From Gloeocapsa sp. PCC 7428 (lineage in GTDB: Bacteria; Cyanobacteriota; Cyanobacteriia; Cyanobacteriales; Chroococcidiopsidaceae), in contig NC_019745.1 in assembly GCF_000317555.1 (NCBI RefSeq), positions 5,150,001 to 5,214,000 on the forward strand: a stretch of DNA of 64,000 nucleotides, read 5' to 3'. The notes beneath the pieces were generated by a model. That model was not told the DNA's origin, did no database searches, and saw only the letters and a list, made by a program, of their open reading frames with translations. A program made the translations under genes and the position numbers. The first letter of the stretch is position 1; every line of letters starts with the position of its first letter. This document shows positions 44,778-53,857 of this stretch, one piece after another.

Positions 44778-45476
44778 TTACGCCAAGTCGAATAGCAAAA
44801 TTTCTGCACCGCTATCTGTGTTGATTTTGAGTAACTCAGCTTCATTGATAGCGACACCATCACCTGCTTGCAAGGCGTGTCCGTTAAGATTTACAGCACC
44901 TCTTGCTACTTGTAACCAGCCGTAGCGGTTGGGTTGCAATTGATAAGATAGGCGATCGCCTGCTTGCAGTACTGAACTGTACAAATCGACATCTTGGTGA
45001 ATCTTAACGGCATCATCGCGCGCGTCACTTGATGCAATTAGTCGCAGTTGTGATTGTCTCTCGGCTAGGGGAAACATCCGCTGTTCGTAACTTGGTTCTA
45101 ATCCTTGCTGATTCGGTAAAATCCAAATTTGCAGCAGATGAACTGAGTCGGTTTTTGAAGGATTAAATTCACTATGAACAATTCCTGTTCCCGCACTCAT
45201 CCGCTGGACTTCGCCTGGTGTAACGATTGCACCGTTACCTAAGCTATCTTTATGTTCGAGTGCGCCTTCGAGTACATAAGTAATAATTTCCATGTCACGA
45301 TGACCGTGTGCGCCAAATCCTCTTCCTGGATGAACGCGGTCTTCATTGATGACACGCAAAGCCCGAAATCCCATGTGGTCGGGATCGTAGTAATTCGCAA
45401 AGGAAAATGTGTGGTAGGTGTCTAGCCAACCATGATTTGCATGACCGCGATCGCTTGCTGGACGTAATGTAATCAT
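44778..45476 (-). CDS. Pirin-family protein
   Basis: A 232-residue bicupin protein. The N-terminal cupin shows [13 protein letters not shown] and [19 protein letters not shown], including the H/H/E metal ligands of pirins (residues ~56-100). Pirins include quercetin-2,3-dioxygenases and redox sensors. The ATG at 45476 follows AGGAGG by 5 nt; an earlier GTG overlaps it. The MarR gene lies 70 bp upstream, and the gap contains an operator-like copy shared with the MarR promoter, so the MarR protein probably represses pirin. Confidence 0.9.
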   Translation of the reverse strand: MITLRPASDRGHANHGWLDTYHTFSFANYYDPDHMGFRALRVINEDRVHPGRGFGAHGHRDMEIITYVLEGALEHKDSLGNGAIVTPGEVQRMSAGTGIVHSEFNPSKTDSVHLLQIWILPNQQGLEPSYEQRMFPLAERQSQLRLIASSDARDDAVKIHQDVDLYSSVLQAGDRLSYQLQPNRYGWLQVARGAVNLNGHALQAGDGVAINEAELLKINTDSGAEILLFDLA

Positions 45477-45489
45477 CACTTCCTCCTTA

Positions 45490-45518
45490 GTTTTAAATTA
45501 AATCGTTTAATGTTAAAG
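45490..45518. promoter_or_regulatory. Operator-like sequence before pirin
   Basis: Contains TTTAATGTTAAA, the exact reverse complement of TTTAACATTAAA upstream of marR (46000-46011); flanking AT-rich bases also align over about 28 bp (TTTAACATTAAA, then ATTTAAT and TTAAAA). Confidence 0.6.
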
Positions 45519-45546
45519 TAATTGTGCAAAAAAACAGCACCAACAA

Positions 45547-45993
45547 TTATTCTTTTTTACCCAACCGCCGACATAAACGACCAAGTTCTTCTTGTTCAGA
45601 GGTACTCAATATAGCCATTTCCGTCACCACAGCCGCGACATGAGTTGGAAAGATGCGACTGATTAACTGTTTTCCCGTTTCGGTCAAGTTGACTCGAATA
45701 CAACGGCGATCGTCAGGTTCGCGTTCGCGTTTCACTAACTCTCGCTTCTCCAAATTATCAATGACCAAAGTGATATTACCACCACTTTTCAGAAGTTTTG
45801 CGGCGAGGTCGCGTTGATACATCGAACCCAGGTGGTACAGCGCCTCTAGGACACCAAATTGTGTAATCGTCAAGTTTGTTTCATCCAAATGACGATGAAT
45901 CCGAGATGATATTGAATCTGCGGCACGTACCAACTTAATATACGTGTCTAATGCTCTTACCTCTTCTTCTGTACCATGATGTCGCGTTCCCAT
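45547..45993 (-). CDS. MarR-family transcriptional repressor
   Basis: A 148-residue winged-helix protein. The region ITQFGVLEALYHLGSMYQRDLAAKLLKSGGNITLVIDNLEKRELVKREREPDDRRCIRVNLTETG holds the recognition helix (about 60-80) and the wing (DDRR). The DxRxxxxxLT pattern is typical of MarR. It is autoregulated if the operator-like copy at 46000-46030, just before its start, is real. It presumably senses an electrophile or oxidant and controls pirin and perhaps wrbA. Confidence 0.9.
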   Translation of the reverse strand: MGTRHHGTEEEVRALDTYIKLVRAADSISSRIHRHLDETNLTITQFGVLEALYHLGSMYQRDLAAKLLKSGGNITLVIDNLEKRELVKREREPDDRRCIRVNLTETGKQLISRIFPTHVAAVVTEMAILSTSEQEELGRLCRRLGKKE

Positions 45994-45999
45994 TTATAG

Positions 46000-46030
46000 T
46001 TTAACATTAAATAATTTAATATTAAAATAT
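46000..46030. promoter_or_regulatory. Operator-like sequence before marR
   Basis: TTTAACATTAAA followed by ATTTAATATTAAAA, a quasi-palindrome repeated (reverse-complemented) at 45490-45518. One copy lies before marR and one before pirin. Confidence 0.6.
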
Positions 46031-46074
46031 CATGCTTGTCTTTTTCTTGTCAACTACTTCAATTTCACTAGCTT

Positions 46075-46122
46075 GGCGAATAAATTCGCTGCTAGACAAA
46101 CCCTGTCCACCTTCGTGGACTT
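46075..46122. repeat. Dispersed double-hairpin intergenic element, copy 3 (inverted)
   Basis: In reverse orientation: GCGAATAAATTCGC then GTCCACCTTCGTGGAC. Its end is 12 bp from the TPR gene stop codon. Confidence 0.75.
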
Positions 46123-46133
46123 ACTACTAAAAG

Positions 46134-47045
46134 CTAACCGTCTTGACTGCTGGCTTGTTGTAGAAGTTCTTGGGTACTTTTTGCCCACTGCGAATTGCCT
46201 TGAGATGCGTACAAGGTTTTGGCAGATTGCAAGACTATTTGTGCGTTTTGATGTTGCCCTAGATGCATATAGGCTAGTCCTGCGGCATAGTACGCATTTG
46301 CATAGTTTCTGTTTGCTAAAGCAGTCTGACGAAAGGCTTCTAGTGCCGATTGGAAATTGCCTTGCCCAAATAGAATCGCGCCTATATTGTAATGAGCTTC
46401 AGCATAGTTTGGTTTAAGTTTAATGGCTTCGCGAAAGGCGGCGATCGCTTGGTCAACTTGATTTTGTTGAAGATAGACGACACCTAAATGATAAGTAATT
46501 TCTGGGAGGTTTGGGCTGTATTTAAGTGCTGTATTGTACGCTGCGATCGCACCTTGCCAATCTTGTTGTTGCTCTTTGACTAAACCTAGGTTGTAGTGTG
46601 CTAGTCCTAAATTTGGTTCCAGTTTTATTGCGTTTTGTAAAAATTCTTGTGCTTGTTGGGCGTTGTTTCCTTCTAATAGAACTGCTCCTAAGTTAGCATA
46701 AGCTAAGGCAAACTTTGGTTCAACTTGAATTGCGCGATAAAATGCATCTGCGGCGGGTTGGAGTTGTCCAGTTTCACGCAAGGCAAGTCCTAAATTGTAG
46801 TGTGCTGGGGCTAATTTAGGATCGAGCTTAGTTGCTGTTTCAAACGCGGCGATCGCCTCTTTGAGTTTGTTTTGCTGTATTAATTTTAGTCCCTGGTTGA
46901 CCCAATCTGTAGCAGTTTGGGAACTTGCTTGTGCTAAAGAAGAAGTCGTTAAGCCTGCTTTGGCAAAAGCCATTACGGAGAGTATGGATATTAAGAATAC
47001 GACTAATTTTTTTGAAATGAGTTCAAATAATCTAAATTCTGACAT
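46134..47045 (-). CDS. Exported TPR-repeat protein
   Basis: A 303-residue protein with an N-terminal signal or membrane anchor (about 10-38, SKKLVVFLISILSVMAFAKAG) then about seven tetratricopeptide repeats from residue ~44 to the end. Repeated patterns such as LDPKLAPAHYNLGLALRETGQ, VEPKFALAYANLGAVLLEG and LKPNYAEAHYNIGAILFGQG show the W/L/G/Y/A/P consensus. It would mediate protein-protein contact in the periplasm or at the inner membrane. Start at 47045 (ATG) is preferred over a TTG at 47063, though spacing to the upstream AAAGGA is short. Confidence 0.88.
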   Translation of the reverse strand: MSEFRLFELISKKLVVFLISILSVMAFAKAGLTTSSLAQASSQTATDWVNQGLKLIQQNKLKEAIAAFETATKLDPKLAPAHYNLGLALRETGQLQPAADAFYRAIQVEPKFALAYANLGAVLLEGNNAQQAQEFLQNAIKLEPNLGLAHYNLGLVKEQQQDWQGAIAAYNTALKYSPNLPEITYHLGVVYLQQNQVDQAIAAFREAIKLKPNYAEAHYNIGAILFGQGNFQSALEAFRQTALANRNYANAYYAAGLAYMHLGQHQNAQIVLQSAKTLYASQGNSQWAKSTQELLQQASSQDG

Positions 47046-47252
47046 TCCTTTATAAAAATTCAAAATCTTGGATAAAAGTTTGTTTAGCTTAACTATTATT
47101 AAGCTAAATCTTACAAGAGACTACGATTTTTGTTGCTCTGATTAAAGATAGGTAATAGTAAGATTAAATAACAGATAATTTCCTACAGCATCATTATCGC
47201 TTCTCGAATCAAAAGATGCAGTGCTTTCATGAGCAAAGCTCAGGAGGATTTT

Positions 47253-49337
47253 ATGAACGAAAAAGGAAAAATGGGCTTGCACAATGTTGCCATTGTCGGC
47301 CCATATTTAAGTGGTAAAACGACGTTACTAGAAAGTTTGCTTTTTGTAACTGGGGCAATCTCCCGCAAGGGTAGTATCCGCGACGGTAATACGGTAGGAG
47401 ATAGCGCCACCGAAGCCCGCGATCGCCACATGAGTGTAGAAGTTAATGCCGCCAGTACAGAGTATAACGGAGTCCGCTTTAACTTTATCGACTGTCCTGG
47501 CTCGGTAGAATTTGCCCAAGAAACTTATAACGCGCTGATGGGAGTTGATGCAGCGATTGTTGTTTGCGAACCAACAAACGATAATTCTAACGAATCAAAG
47601 CAACGCCTGCTGACACTCGCACCAATATTTAAATTCTTAGACGACTGGGAAATTCCTCACCTAATCTTCGTTAATAAAATGGACAAAGGCAGTAGCAACT
47701 TTATGGAGATGTTGCACGCCTTAAAATCAATCTCTAGCCGTCCGATTGTTCCCCATCAATATCCGATCGCACAAGGCGAACAAATTACCGGATTTATTGA
47801 CTTAGTAAGCGAGCAAGCTTATCAGTATCATGCAGGTGCAGCTTGCGATCCAATTCCGTTTCCTGAAGCGTTTAAGGAACAGGAACAAGCAGCACGTACG
47901 GAAATGTTGGAAGAACTCGCCAACTTTGACGATCGCTTGTTAGAAGAACTGCTAGAAGAAATTAACCCACCGCAAGAAGAAATTGTACAAGATCTCCAAC
48001 TCGAATTAGGTGCAGATTTAGTAGTTCCCGTATTTTTTGGAGTTGCTGAACAAGATTTTGGCGTGCGATCGCTCCTCAAAGCACTTCTACGCGAAGCACC
48101 AACACCAGAAACAACCGCAGAACGTCGCGGCGTTGTTTTACACAGCGAAGCACCATTAGCGCAGGTTCTCAAAACTTACTACACTCCCCAAGGTGGCAAA
48201 ATATCGTTAGTACGAGTTTGGCAAGGTAAGTTAACGGACGGTATTGTTCTCAATGGAGTGCGTGCAGGTGGTATTTATCGCTTGATGGGACAACAAACAA
48301 CTTCACTCACTGAGGCGCAAGCAGGCGACATCGTAGCACTCTCGCGCTTAGAAGGAATTCACACAGGAGATACGCTGTCATCGAATAGCGAACTTGCTTC
48401 AGAATTACCGAAAGCTGAACATTTAGACCCAGTATATGCTTTGGCAATTACGCCTGAAAAACGCAATGATGAGGTCAAACTCAGTGGAGCGCTCAGTAAA
48501 CTTTTAGAAGAAGATCCTGCACTTTATTGGGAACAACATGGCGACACGCACGAAGTGATTTTGTGGGGTCAAGGTGAAATTCACCTGCAAGTTGCTTTAG
48601 ATCGATTGCGGCGGAAATATAATTTGCCAATGACGACACATCTGCCACAAGTACCCTACAAAGAGACTATTCGTAAACCAATTGCTTCGGTACACGGGCG
48701 TTATAAGCACCAGAGTGGCGGTCACGGTCAGTTTGGCGACGTATATTTAGAGATCAAACCGTTACCACGCGGCGAAGGCTTTGATTTCAAGGAAACGATT
48801 GTTGGTGGAGTCGTACCAAAGCAGTATATTCCAGGCGTGGAAACAGGAGTTCGCGAATATCTCGCACACGGACCTTTAGGCTTCCCGATTGTGGATGTTG
48901 CGGTTACACTCACAAACGGTTCTTACCATAGTGTAGATAGTTCTGAACAAGCCTTTAAGCAAGCTGCGCGAATTGCGATGCAAACCGGAATACCGCAAGG
49001 CGAACCTACACTACTCGAACCGATTGTATCAATTGAAGTAACAACACCAAATGAATTTACATCTAAGGTGTTGCAACTTGTCAGCGGACGCCGAGGACAA
49101 ATTTTAGGTTACGAAGGGAGAAGTGATTGGCACGGTTGGGATAATGTGACTGCGTACTTGCCACAAGCCGAAATGCACAACTTTATTATTGAGTTGCGAT
49201 CGCTAACTTTAGGCGTTGGTTCGTTCCACTGGCAATATCATCATCTTCAAGAAGTTCCCGAAAAGCTAGCTGAGCGAGTTTGCTCAACTACTAATGGCAA
49301 TGGTAACGGCAACAACAACGGCAATAATCATCGTTGA
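47253..49337 (+). CDS. EF-G-like translational GTPase with non-canonical switch II
   Basis: A 694-residue paralogue of elongation factor G. P-loop GPYLSGKT (16-23), NKMD and the EF-G domains II-V are clear, such as YKETIRKPIASVHGRYKHQSGGHGQFGD. Switch II reads DCPGSVEF (80-87) instead of DTPGHVDF, so the catalytic His is replaced by Ser84. It may act as a slow GTPase, a ribosome-associated stress factor, or a GTP sensor. The ATG at 47253 has a perfect AGGAGG 5 nt upstream; an ATG at 47229 lacks one. The glycine/asparagine-rich tail (GNGNNNGN) is unusual. Confidence 0.9.
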   Translation: MNEKGKMGLHNVAIVGPYLSGKTTLLESLLFVTGAISRKGSIRDGNTVGDSATEARDRHMSVEVNAASTEYNGVRFNFIDCPGSVEFAQETYNALMGVDAAIVVCEPTNDNSNESKQRLLTLAPIFKFLDDWEIPHLIFVNKMDKGSSNFMEMLHALKSISSRPIVPHQYPIAQGEQITGFIDLVSEQAYQYHAGAACDPIPFPEAFKEQEQAARTEMLEELANFDDRLLEELLEEINPPQEEIVQDLQLELGADLVVPVFFGVAEQDFGVRSLLKALLREAPTPETTAERRGVVLHSEAPLAQVLKTYYTPQGGKISLVRVWQGKLTDGIVLNGVRAGGIYRLMGQQTTSLTEAQAGDIVALSRLEGIHTGDTLSSNSELASELPKAEHLDPVYALAITPEKRNDEVKLSGALSKLLEEDPALYWEQHGDTHEVILWGQGEIHLQVALDRLRRKYNLPMTTHLPQVPYKETIRKPIASVHGRYKHQSGGHGQFGDVYLEIKPLPRGEGFDFKETIVGGVVPKQYIPGVETGVREYLAHGPLGFPIVDVAVTLTNGSYHSVDSSEQAFKQAARIAMQTGIPQGEPTLLEPIVSIEVTTPNEFTSKVLQLVSGRRGQILGYEGRSDWHGWDNVTAYLPQAEMHNFIIELRSLTLGVGSFHWQYHHLQEVPEKLAERVCSTTNGNGNGNNNGNNHR

Positions 49338-49447
49338 AGAAGAGATTAGAGGTCAAGGGTCAAAAGTTAGAGTCTTTTGAAACTGCATGATTGGGAAGGT
49401 TGATTTGCCTTCCCTTTACATTAATTTGACGTTATTTCGATTTTGTA

Positions 49448-49494
49448 AAGTCCACGCAGGTGGACTTCGTTTACTAGCTGCGAATTCCTTCGCC
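49448..49494. repeat. Dispersed double-hairpin intergenic element, copy 4
   Basis: GTCCACGCAGGTGGAC followed by GCGAATTCCTTCGC, matching the order of copies 1 and 2. Confidence 0.75.
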
Positions 49495-49538
49495 GTGCTA
49501 TCAATCATATTTATTTAAGCAAACGACTGATCCTGAGT

Positions 49539-49730
49539 ATGAGTAACCATCCCCAAGCCTGGTATATCATTAAACGTCCCACAGGTCACTGCGAAGTTGT
49601 ACCGAGCGATCGCACTGATGACAAACTACACGTATCAGCTAAAGACCGTTGGGGACCTTTTTCTTCGCAAGAAGAAGCCTTCGCACGGCGGATAGGTTTA
49701 ATTCGGGCTGGTAAATGCCAACCTATGTAA
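49539..49730 (+). CDS. Small conserved protein of unknown function
   Basis: A 63-residue protein with a compact, basic Trp/Arg-containing C-terminus (DRWGPFSSQEEAFARRIGLIRAGKCQPM). WGPF and the following helix recur in cyanobacterial small proteins, but no function is known to me. It converges on ctpC with a 23-bp gap. Confidence 0.6.
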   Translation: MSNHPQAWYIIKRPTGHCEVVPSDRTDDKLHVSAKDRWGPFSSQEEAFARRIGLIRAGKCQPM

Positions 49731-49753
49731 ACCAAGTACAGACGATCAACCCT

Positions 49754-51043
49754 CTACTGCGGCGTGACTCCTGCTTGATTACCACGCTTCGCCGCAATTT
49801 CTTTTTGCAATACATTTAAGGCAGTAGAGTATTGCGGATCGGCAGGTGTACCAATTTTTTCGCGGTCTTGAACGAGCGATTCTTTTTGTTGATCGGTAAG
49901 TTCGACTACCACATCAGGACTGATTCCCGATTTATTGATATCGCGACCGTTAGGGGTAAAGTATTTAGCAATTGTCACAGCCAAACCTGACCCATCACCT
50001 AACCCGCGTACCGACTGCACTAAGCCTTTACCAAAGGTTTTTGTTCCGACAACGACAGCGCGTTTGTTATCTTGTAAAGCACCTGCCAGAATTTCACTCG
50101 CACTCGCTGAACCACCATCAACCAGAACTACAACAGGTTTATCTGTCAAGGCGCGGTGGCTAGATTTTTCAATGTCTCTTTTTCCTTGGCGATCAACTGT
50201 CGAGACAATCGTGCCATCTTGCAACCACATTTGTGCAATTTCTACGCTGGAAAACAGCAAACCACCTGGATTAGAACGTAGATCAAGAATATATCCTTGA
50301 ACTTGCTTGTTCTCTAAATCTCGAATTGCATTGCGCATTTCTGCTGCGGCATTCGCACTAAACTGAGTTAAACGAATGTAGCCCACATTTCCGATTGGAG
50401 ACGTTTCCTGACTGTAGCGGACGGGGTGCAATTCAATTCGCGCCCGTGTAATTTGAAACTCTCGCTGCTGGTTTTCTCGCTGAATCGTCAACCGTACTTG
50501 AGTGCCTGGCTTGCCCTTAATCATGGATACTGCTTGATTGATATCCATGCCTTCCGTACTTTGACCGTCGATTTGGAGAATAATATCTTTAGCAAGAATG
50601 CCAGCCCGTGCGGCTGGAGTGTCTTCAATGGGAGCAATCACAGTCAATTTATTCGTTTTCTCGTCCTGGGCGATTTGAATTCCAATACCCGTCAGTTCTC
50701 CAGAAGTTTCAACTTGCATATTTTTGAACTCATCTGGGTCCATAAAGCGAGTGTAGGGGTCATCTAGCTTTTTGAGCATCTCGCGAATGGCTTTGTAGGC
50801 ATCTTCTTTGCTGCTGTAAGACCGGTTGAGATACTCGCGGCGCACAGCTTGCCAATTCGCTTGGTTAAATGTGCCGTCTACATATTGACGGTCAATAATC
50901 TGCCAGACTTCATCTACTAATTCCTTGGGACTTTCTTGAAAAAAAGCCTGACCTCGCGAGTGAATCCCCGCACCAGCGATCGCAACTGTTGTCAGCATTG
51001 CTGCTGTTGCACCCAGAACAAGCCCACGTTTTGAAATGACCAT
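49754..51043 (-). CDS. ctpC: Carboxyl-terminal processing protease (S41, Ctp type)
   Basis: A 429-residue S41 serine protease. Signal or membrane anchor at the start (GLVLGATAAMLTTVAIAGAG), a PDZ domain around 110-200 (LTGIGIQIAQDEKTNKLTVIAPIEDTPAARAGI), and the catalytic domain with Ser in VDGGSASASEILAGAL and Lys in TFGKGLVQ, the Ser/Lys dyad. Cyanobacterial CtpA matures D1, whereas CtpB and CtpC are of this length and sequence type. ATG 51043 is chosen; a longer frame to 51079 adds a poor extension. Confidence 0.9.
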   Translation of the reverse strand: MVISKRGLVLGATAAMLTTVAIAGAGIHSRGQAFFQESPKELVDEVWQIIDRQYVDGTFNQANWQAVRREYLNRSYSSKEDAYKAIREMLKKLDDPYTRFMDPDEFKNMQVETSGELTGIGIQIAQDEKTNKLTVIAPIEDTPAARAGILAKDIILQIDGQSTEGMDINQAVSMIKGKPGTQVRLTIQRENQQREFQITRARIELHPVRYSQETSPIGNVGYIRLTQFSANAAAEMRNAIRDLENKQVQGYILDLRSNPGGLLFSSVEIAQMWLQDGTIVSTVDRQGKRDIEKSSHRALTDKPVVVLVDGGSASASEILAGALQDNKRAVVVGTKTFGKGLVQSVRGLGDGSGLAVTIAKYFTPNGRDINKSGISPDVVVELTDQQKESLVQDREKIGTPADPQYSTALNVLQKEIAAKRGNQAGVTPQ

Positions 51044-51237
51044 AATGACTGCAAAAGTCGGAGGGAAAATGCAATTCAAGTATGCTCAATGTAACACACG
51101 ATCTCAGTGAATAGGGTTCGGATACTAGGGGTCGGGGGGCTGAAATTAAAAAATTTACGAAGGATAAATATTCTTCACTATTCCTTCACCATTCTTAATT
51201 TATTCAACAATTTCCCAAACCCCTAATCTTTAACAGT

Positions 51238-52464
51238 TTATGGTTCTACCCACCGTCCGTCTGCTTTAATTAGATTGATTAACTCTTCAACGCCTTGAGC
51301 TTCAGGAACGCGCTTGATTTCATCTCGACCTCGATACAACGAAATGTAACCAGGTTGCTTACCGACATAGCCATAATCTGCGTCTGCCATTTCTCCTGGT
51401 CCATTGACAATACAACCCATGACAGCAATATCCAAGCCCGTCAGGTGTTTCGTTGCTTCGCGTACTTTGTGTAATACCTCTTCTAAATTGAACAAAGTAC
51501 GACCGCAAGAAGGACAAGCGACATACTCTACCATCGTCTTGCGTAAGCCAAGAGCTTGTAAAATGCTGTAGCAAACCGGAATTTCTTTTTCCGGTGCTTC
51601 GGTGAGTGATACGCGGATCGTATCGCCAATTCCTTCGGCTAAAAGCGTTCCAATACCTGCGGTGGACTTGATGCGACCGTACTCACCATCACCCGCTTCG
51701 GTGACACCGAGATGCAACGGGTAATCCATACCTAATTCATCCATTCTTTGCGCCATCAAGCGATAGGCAGCAAGCATGACAGGAACGCGTGAAGCTTTGA
51801 GGGAAACGACTAAGTTACGAAAATCTAATGATTCGCAGATGCGAATGAACTCCAAGGCAGATTCTACCATGCCTTCGGGTGTATCGCCGTAGGTAAACAA
51901 CATTCTTTCGGCAAGCGAACCGTGGTTGACACCGATGCGCATTGCTTTACCTTGGTCGCGCAAGGAGATGACTAAGGGTTCTAATGTTTCGCGAATTTTT
52001 TCACCGATTTCATCAAATTCGGCTTGCGTGTATTCTGTTCGGTCGGTCTTTGGTTTTTCAAATACGTATAACCCTGGGTTGATTCGCACTTTGTCTACGT
52101 GCTTGGCAACTTCTAGTGCAATTTTCATGCCATTGTGATGCACGTCCGCAACAAGTGGTACAGGCTGATAAGTTTGATGTAGTTTTTGTTTGATTTCTGC
52201 TAAGGCTTTAGCATGAGCCATACTGGGTACAGTAACTCGGACAATCTCACAGCCAATTTCGTGCAAGCGCCGAATCGCAGCAACGGAGCCATCTACATCA
52301 AGTGTGTCTTCGTTAATCATCGATTGCACCACGACGGGATAGCCACCGCCAATAGTGACATTGCCAACTTTCACCGGACGAGTTTTGCGGCGATGAATTG
52401 TGGTGTCAGTTAATAGCCCAGAGGTTGGGTTAATCGTAGTTGATGGAGTAGGCAAGGTTTGCAT
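51238..52464 (-). CDS. ispG: 4-hydroxy-3-methylbut-2-enyl-diphosphate synthase
   Basis: A 408-residue iron-sulfur enzyme of the methylerythritol phosphate isoprenoid pathway. The N-terminal TIM barrel holds [20 protein letters not shown] and [11 protein letters not shown], and the C-terminal [4Fe-4S] domain carries CPSCGRTLF and [11 protein letters not shown], which supply the three Cys ligands. In cyanobacteria electrons come from ferredoxin. The gene is monocistronic on the minus strand. Confidence 0.96.
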   Translation of the reverse strand: MQTLPTPSTTINPTSGLLTDTTIHRRKTRPVKVGNVTIGGGYPVVVQSMINEDTLDVDGSVAAIRRLHEIGCEIVRVTVPSMAHAKALAEIKQKLHQTYQPVPLVADVHHNGMKIALEVAKHVDKVRINPGLYVFEKPKTDRTEYTQAEFDEIGEKIRETLEPLVISLRDQGKAMRIGVNHGSLAERMLFTYGDTPEGMVESALEFIRICESLDFRNLVVSLKASRVPVMLAAYRLMAQRMDELGMDYPLHLGVTEAGDGEYGRIKSTAGIGTLLAEGIGDTIRVSLTEAPEKEIPVCYSILQALGLRKTMVEYVACPSCGRTLFNLEEVLHKVREATKHLTGLDIAVMGCIVNGPGEMADADYGYVGKQPGYISLYRGRDEIKRVPEAQGVEELINLIKADGRWVEP

Positions 52465-52829
52465 AACGCTGTCCGCTGGTTACTTGCGAAAGATTCAGAT
52501 ATTCCTCTCTGTTTTTCAGAGTGCCACACTTGTGTCAAATTTGGTGGAAACAGCGCTAGTTTAAACTATAAGAATGCACGATTGGCAGATATAACAGCGG
52601 TCGGAGGTCGAAGGTCAGATTCTTCAAACGCTAGACAGGGTAGCGGTTTGTGTTAGAACGTAGACCTTAATTGCTACATAACGAAAATGCTCGAATAAAA
52701 ATAGCCGACTTGCTATGGTATCTTGTTTATGTTCCATAACTTGCCGGAGCAATTCAATTTATAAATTTGTAACTTCTAGTTAAATTTCAGCCACTATCGC
52801 TTTCGCTAACTAGTGCTAGTAAAAGTTAA
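52465..52829. other. Intergenic region between ispG and the RNA-binding protein gene
   Basis: 365 bp without a supported gene. A short heptamer run (GGTCGGA, GGTCGAA, GGTCAGA) lies near 52599-52620. It holds the ispG promoter and the 3' end of the RRM gene; nothing else stands out. Confidence 0.5.
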
Positions 52830-53120
52830 TTAATATTCGTTTCTGCGCATACCTGTACCATTACGTCGGTTGTTTTCTTCGCGTGGTTTAGCTTTGTTAA
52901 CTCTCAGTTGACGTCCCATCCATTCAGCACCGTCTAACTCGGTGATTGCGGCATCTTCTTGGGCATCTTCTGTCATATCAACAAAGGCAAAGCCGCGCAT
53001 CCTACCGGTTTCTCGGTCGGTCGGCAAGACAATTCTTTTCACTGTGCCATACTCTGCAAATACTGCTCTCAAGTCGTCTTCTGTGGCGCGGTAGGAGAGG
53101 TTTCCAACGTAAATAGTCAT
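52830..53120 (-). CDS. RRM-type RNA-binding protein
   Basis: A 96-residue single RRM protein. RNP2 is IYVGNLSY (positions ~3-10) and RNP1 is MRGFAFVDM (~40-48), both complete. The short basic tail (NRRNGTGMRRNEY) replaces the glycine-rich tail of plant GRPs. Cyanobacterial Rbp proteins of this kind are cold- or photosynthesis-linked mRNA-binding factors. ATG 53120 is used because the apparent GTG at 53129 has no site. A 391-bp region upstream probably holds a long 5' UTR. Confidence 0.93.
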   Translation of the reverse strand: MTIYVGNLSYRATEDDLRAVFAEYGTVKRIVLPTDRETGRMRGFAFVDMTEDAQEDAAITELDGAEWMGRQLRVNKAKPREENNRRNGTGMRRNEY

Positions 53121-53520
53121 ATCGATCACGTAAGTCTGAACAGAAGCTAAAGTTCAGTTACTCAAGACGACCTTATCTAGGAGGCTTGCCAAGAGTGCAG
53201 TGCGTCTCATTTACCAGTGATAGAATTTCCAGCTTGGCAACCGAGTCGGCAGCGTCTAAAACTCAACCAATGATAGGACTGAACTTACGCATACGGTTTT
53301 ATCATATCCTATTCACTCAGTTATCAAAGGTTACTTGCATTACAAAGACTATATGTTTTGTATTAGTTTAATTTCTTTAATTACGCTTAAATACATATAG
53401 TAATGTGGCAAGTCTTATAAGTGCGTTTCAAATACGAGTGATTAGGATATGTTATGTTTACTGCTCCTTAAATGCGGTCGAAGCCTACAAAATAGTTAAG
53501 CGGCGATCGCCTCAATATAA
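53121..53520. other. Region upstream of the RRM gene
   Basis: About 400 bp without a gene, likely carrying promoter and untranslated leader of the RRM gene, which in cyanobacteria can be long and temperature-regulated. I do not see a conserved riboswitch here. Confidence 0.45.
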
Positions 53521-53739
53521 TTACTCGATTGATATCGACTGAGGACCAGCTGTTTTGCCGTTTTGTGGCTGACTTGTTGGCGATACGTAAGTCGTGTAAC
53601 CTAGTTGTTGATCCAGCCAGCTTTTTACAGGGTCTTCTCCCAAATTTAGCCGCAACAAGCCAGAAAAGAAACCACCTAAAAATGAGCCTGGGTGCTGAGT
53701 CAGTTGTTGGAAAATTGGTTTGAGTTCATCTCCAAACAT
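53521..53739 (-). CDS. Small conserved protein of unknown function
   Basis: A 72-residue soluble protein beginning MFGDELKPIFQQLTQHPGSFLGGFFSGLLRLN, a compact hydrophobic helical start, then a Pro/Gln/Gly-rich tail. It has a weak ribosome site and no recognised domain. It is isolated by 118 bp from nrdJ and 400 bp from the RRM gene. Confidence 0.55.
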   Translation of the reverse strand: MFGDELKPIFQQLTQHPGSFLGGFFSGLLRLNLGEDPVKSWLDQQLGYTTYVSPTSQPQNGKTAGPQSISIE

Positions 53740-53857
53740 AATAAATATCTTTCCTGTGTCCTTGATTGCCTTTTATTCTAGCGTCTGCCAATGCTGACTA
53801 ACCTACATAAAGGTGACACAAGCCTTCCTGACTAATAAAGAAGGCTCATATGTGCAG

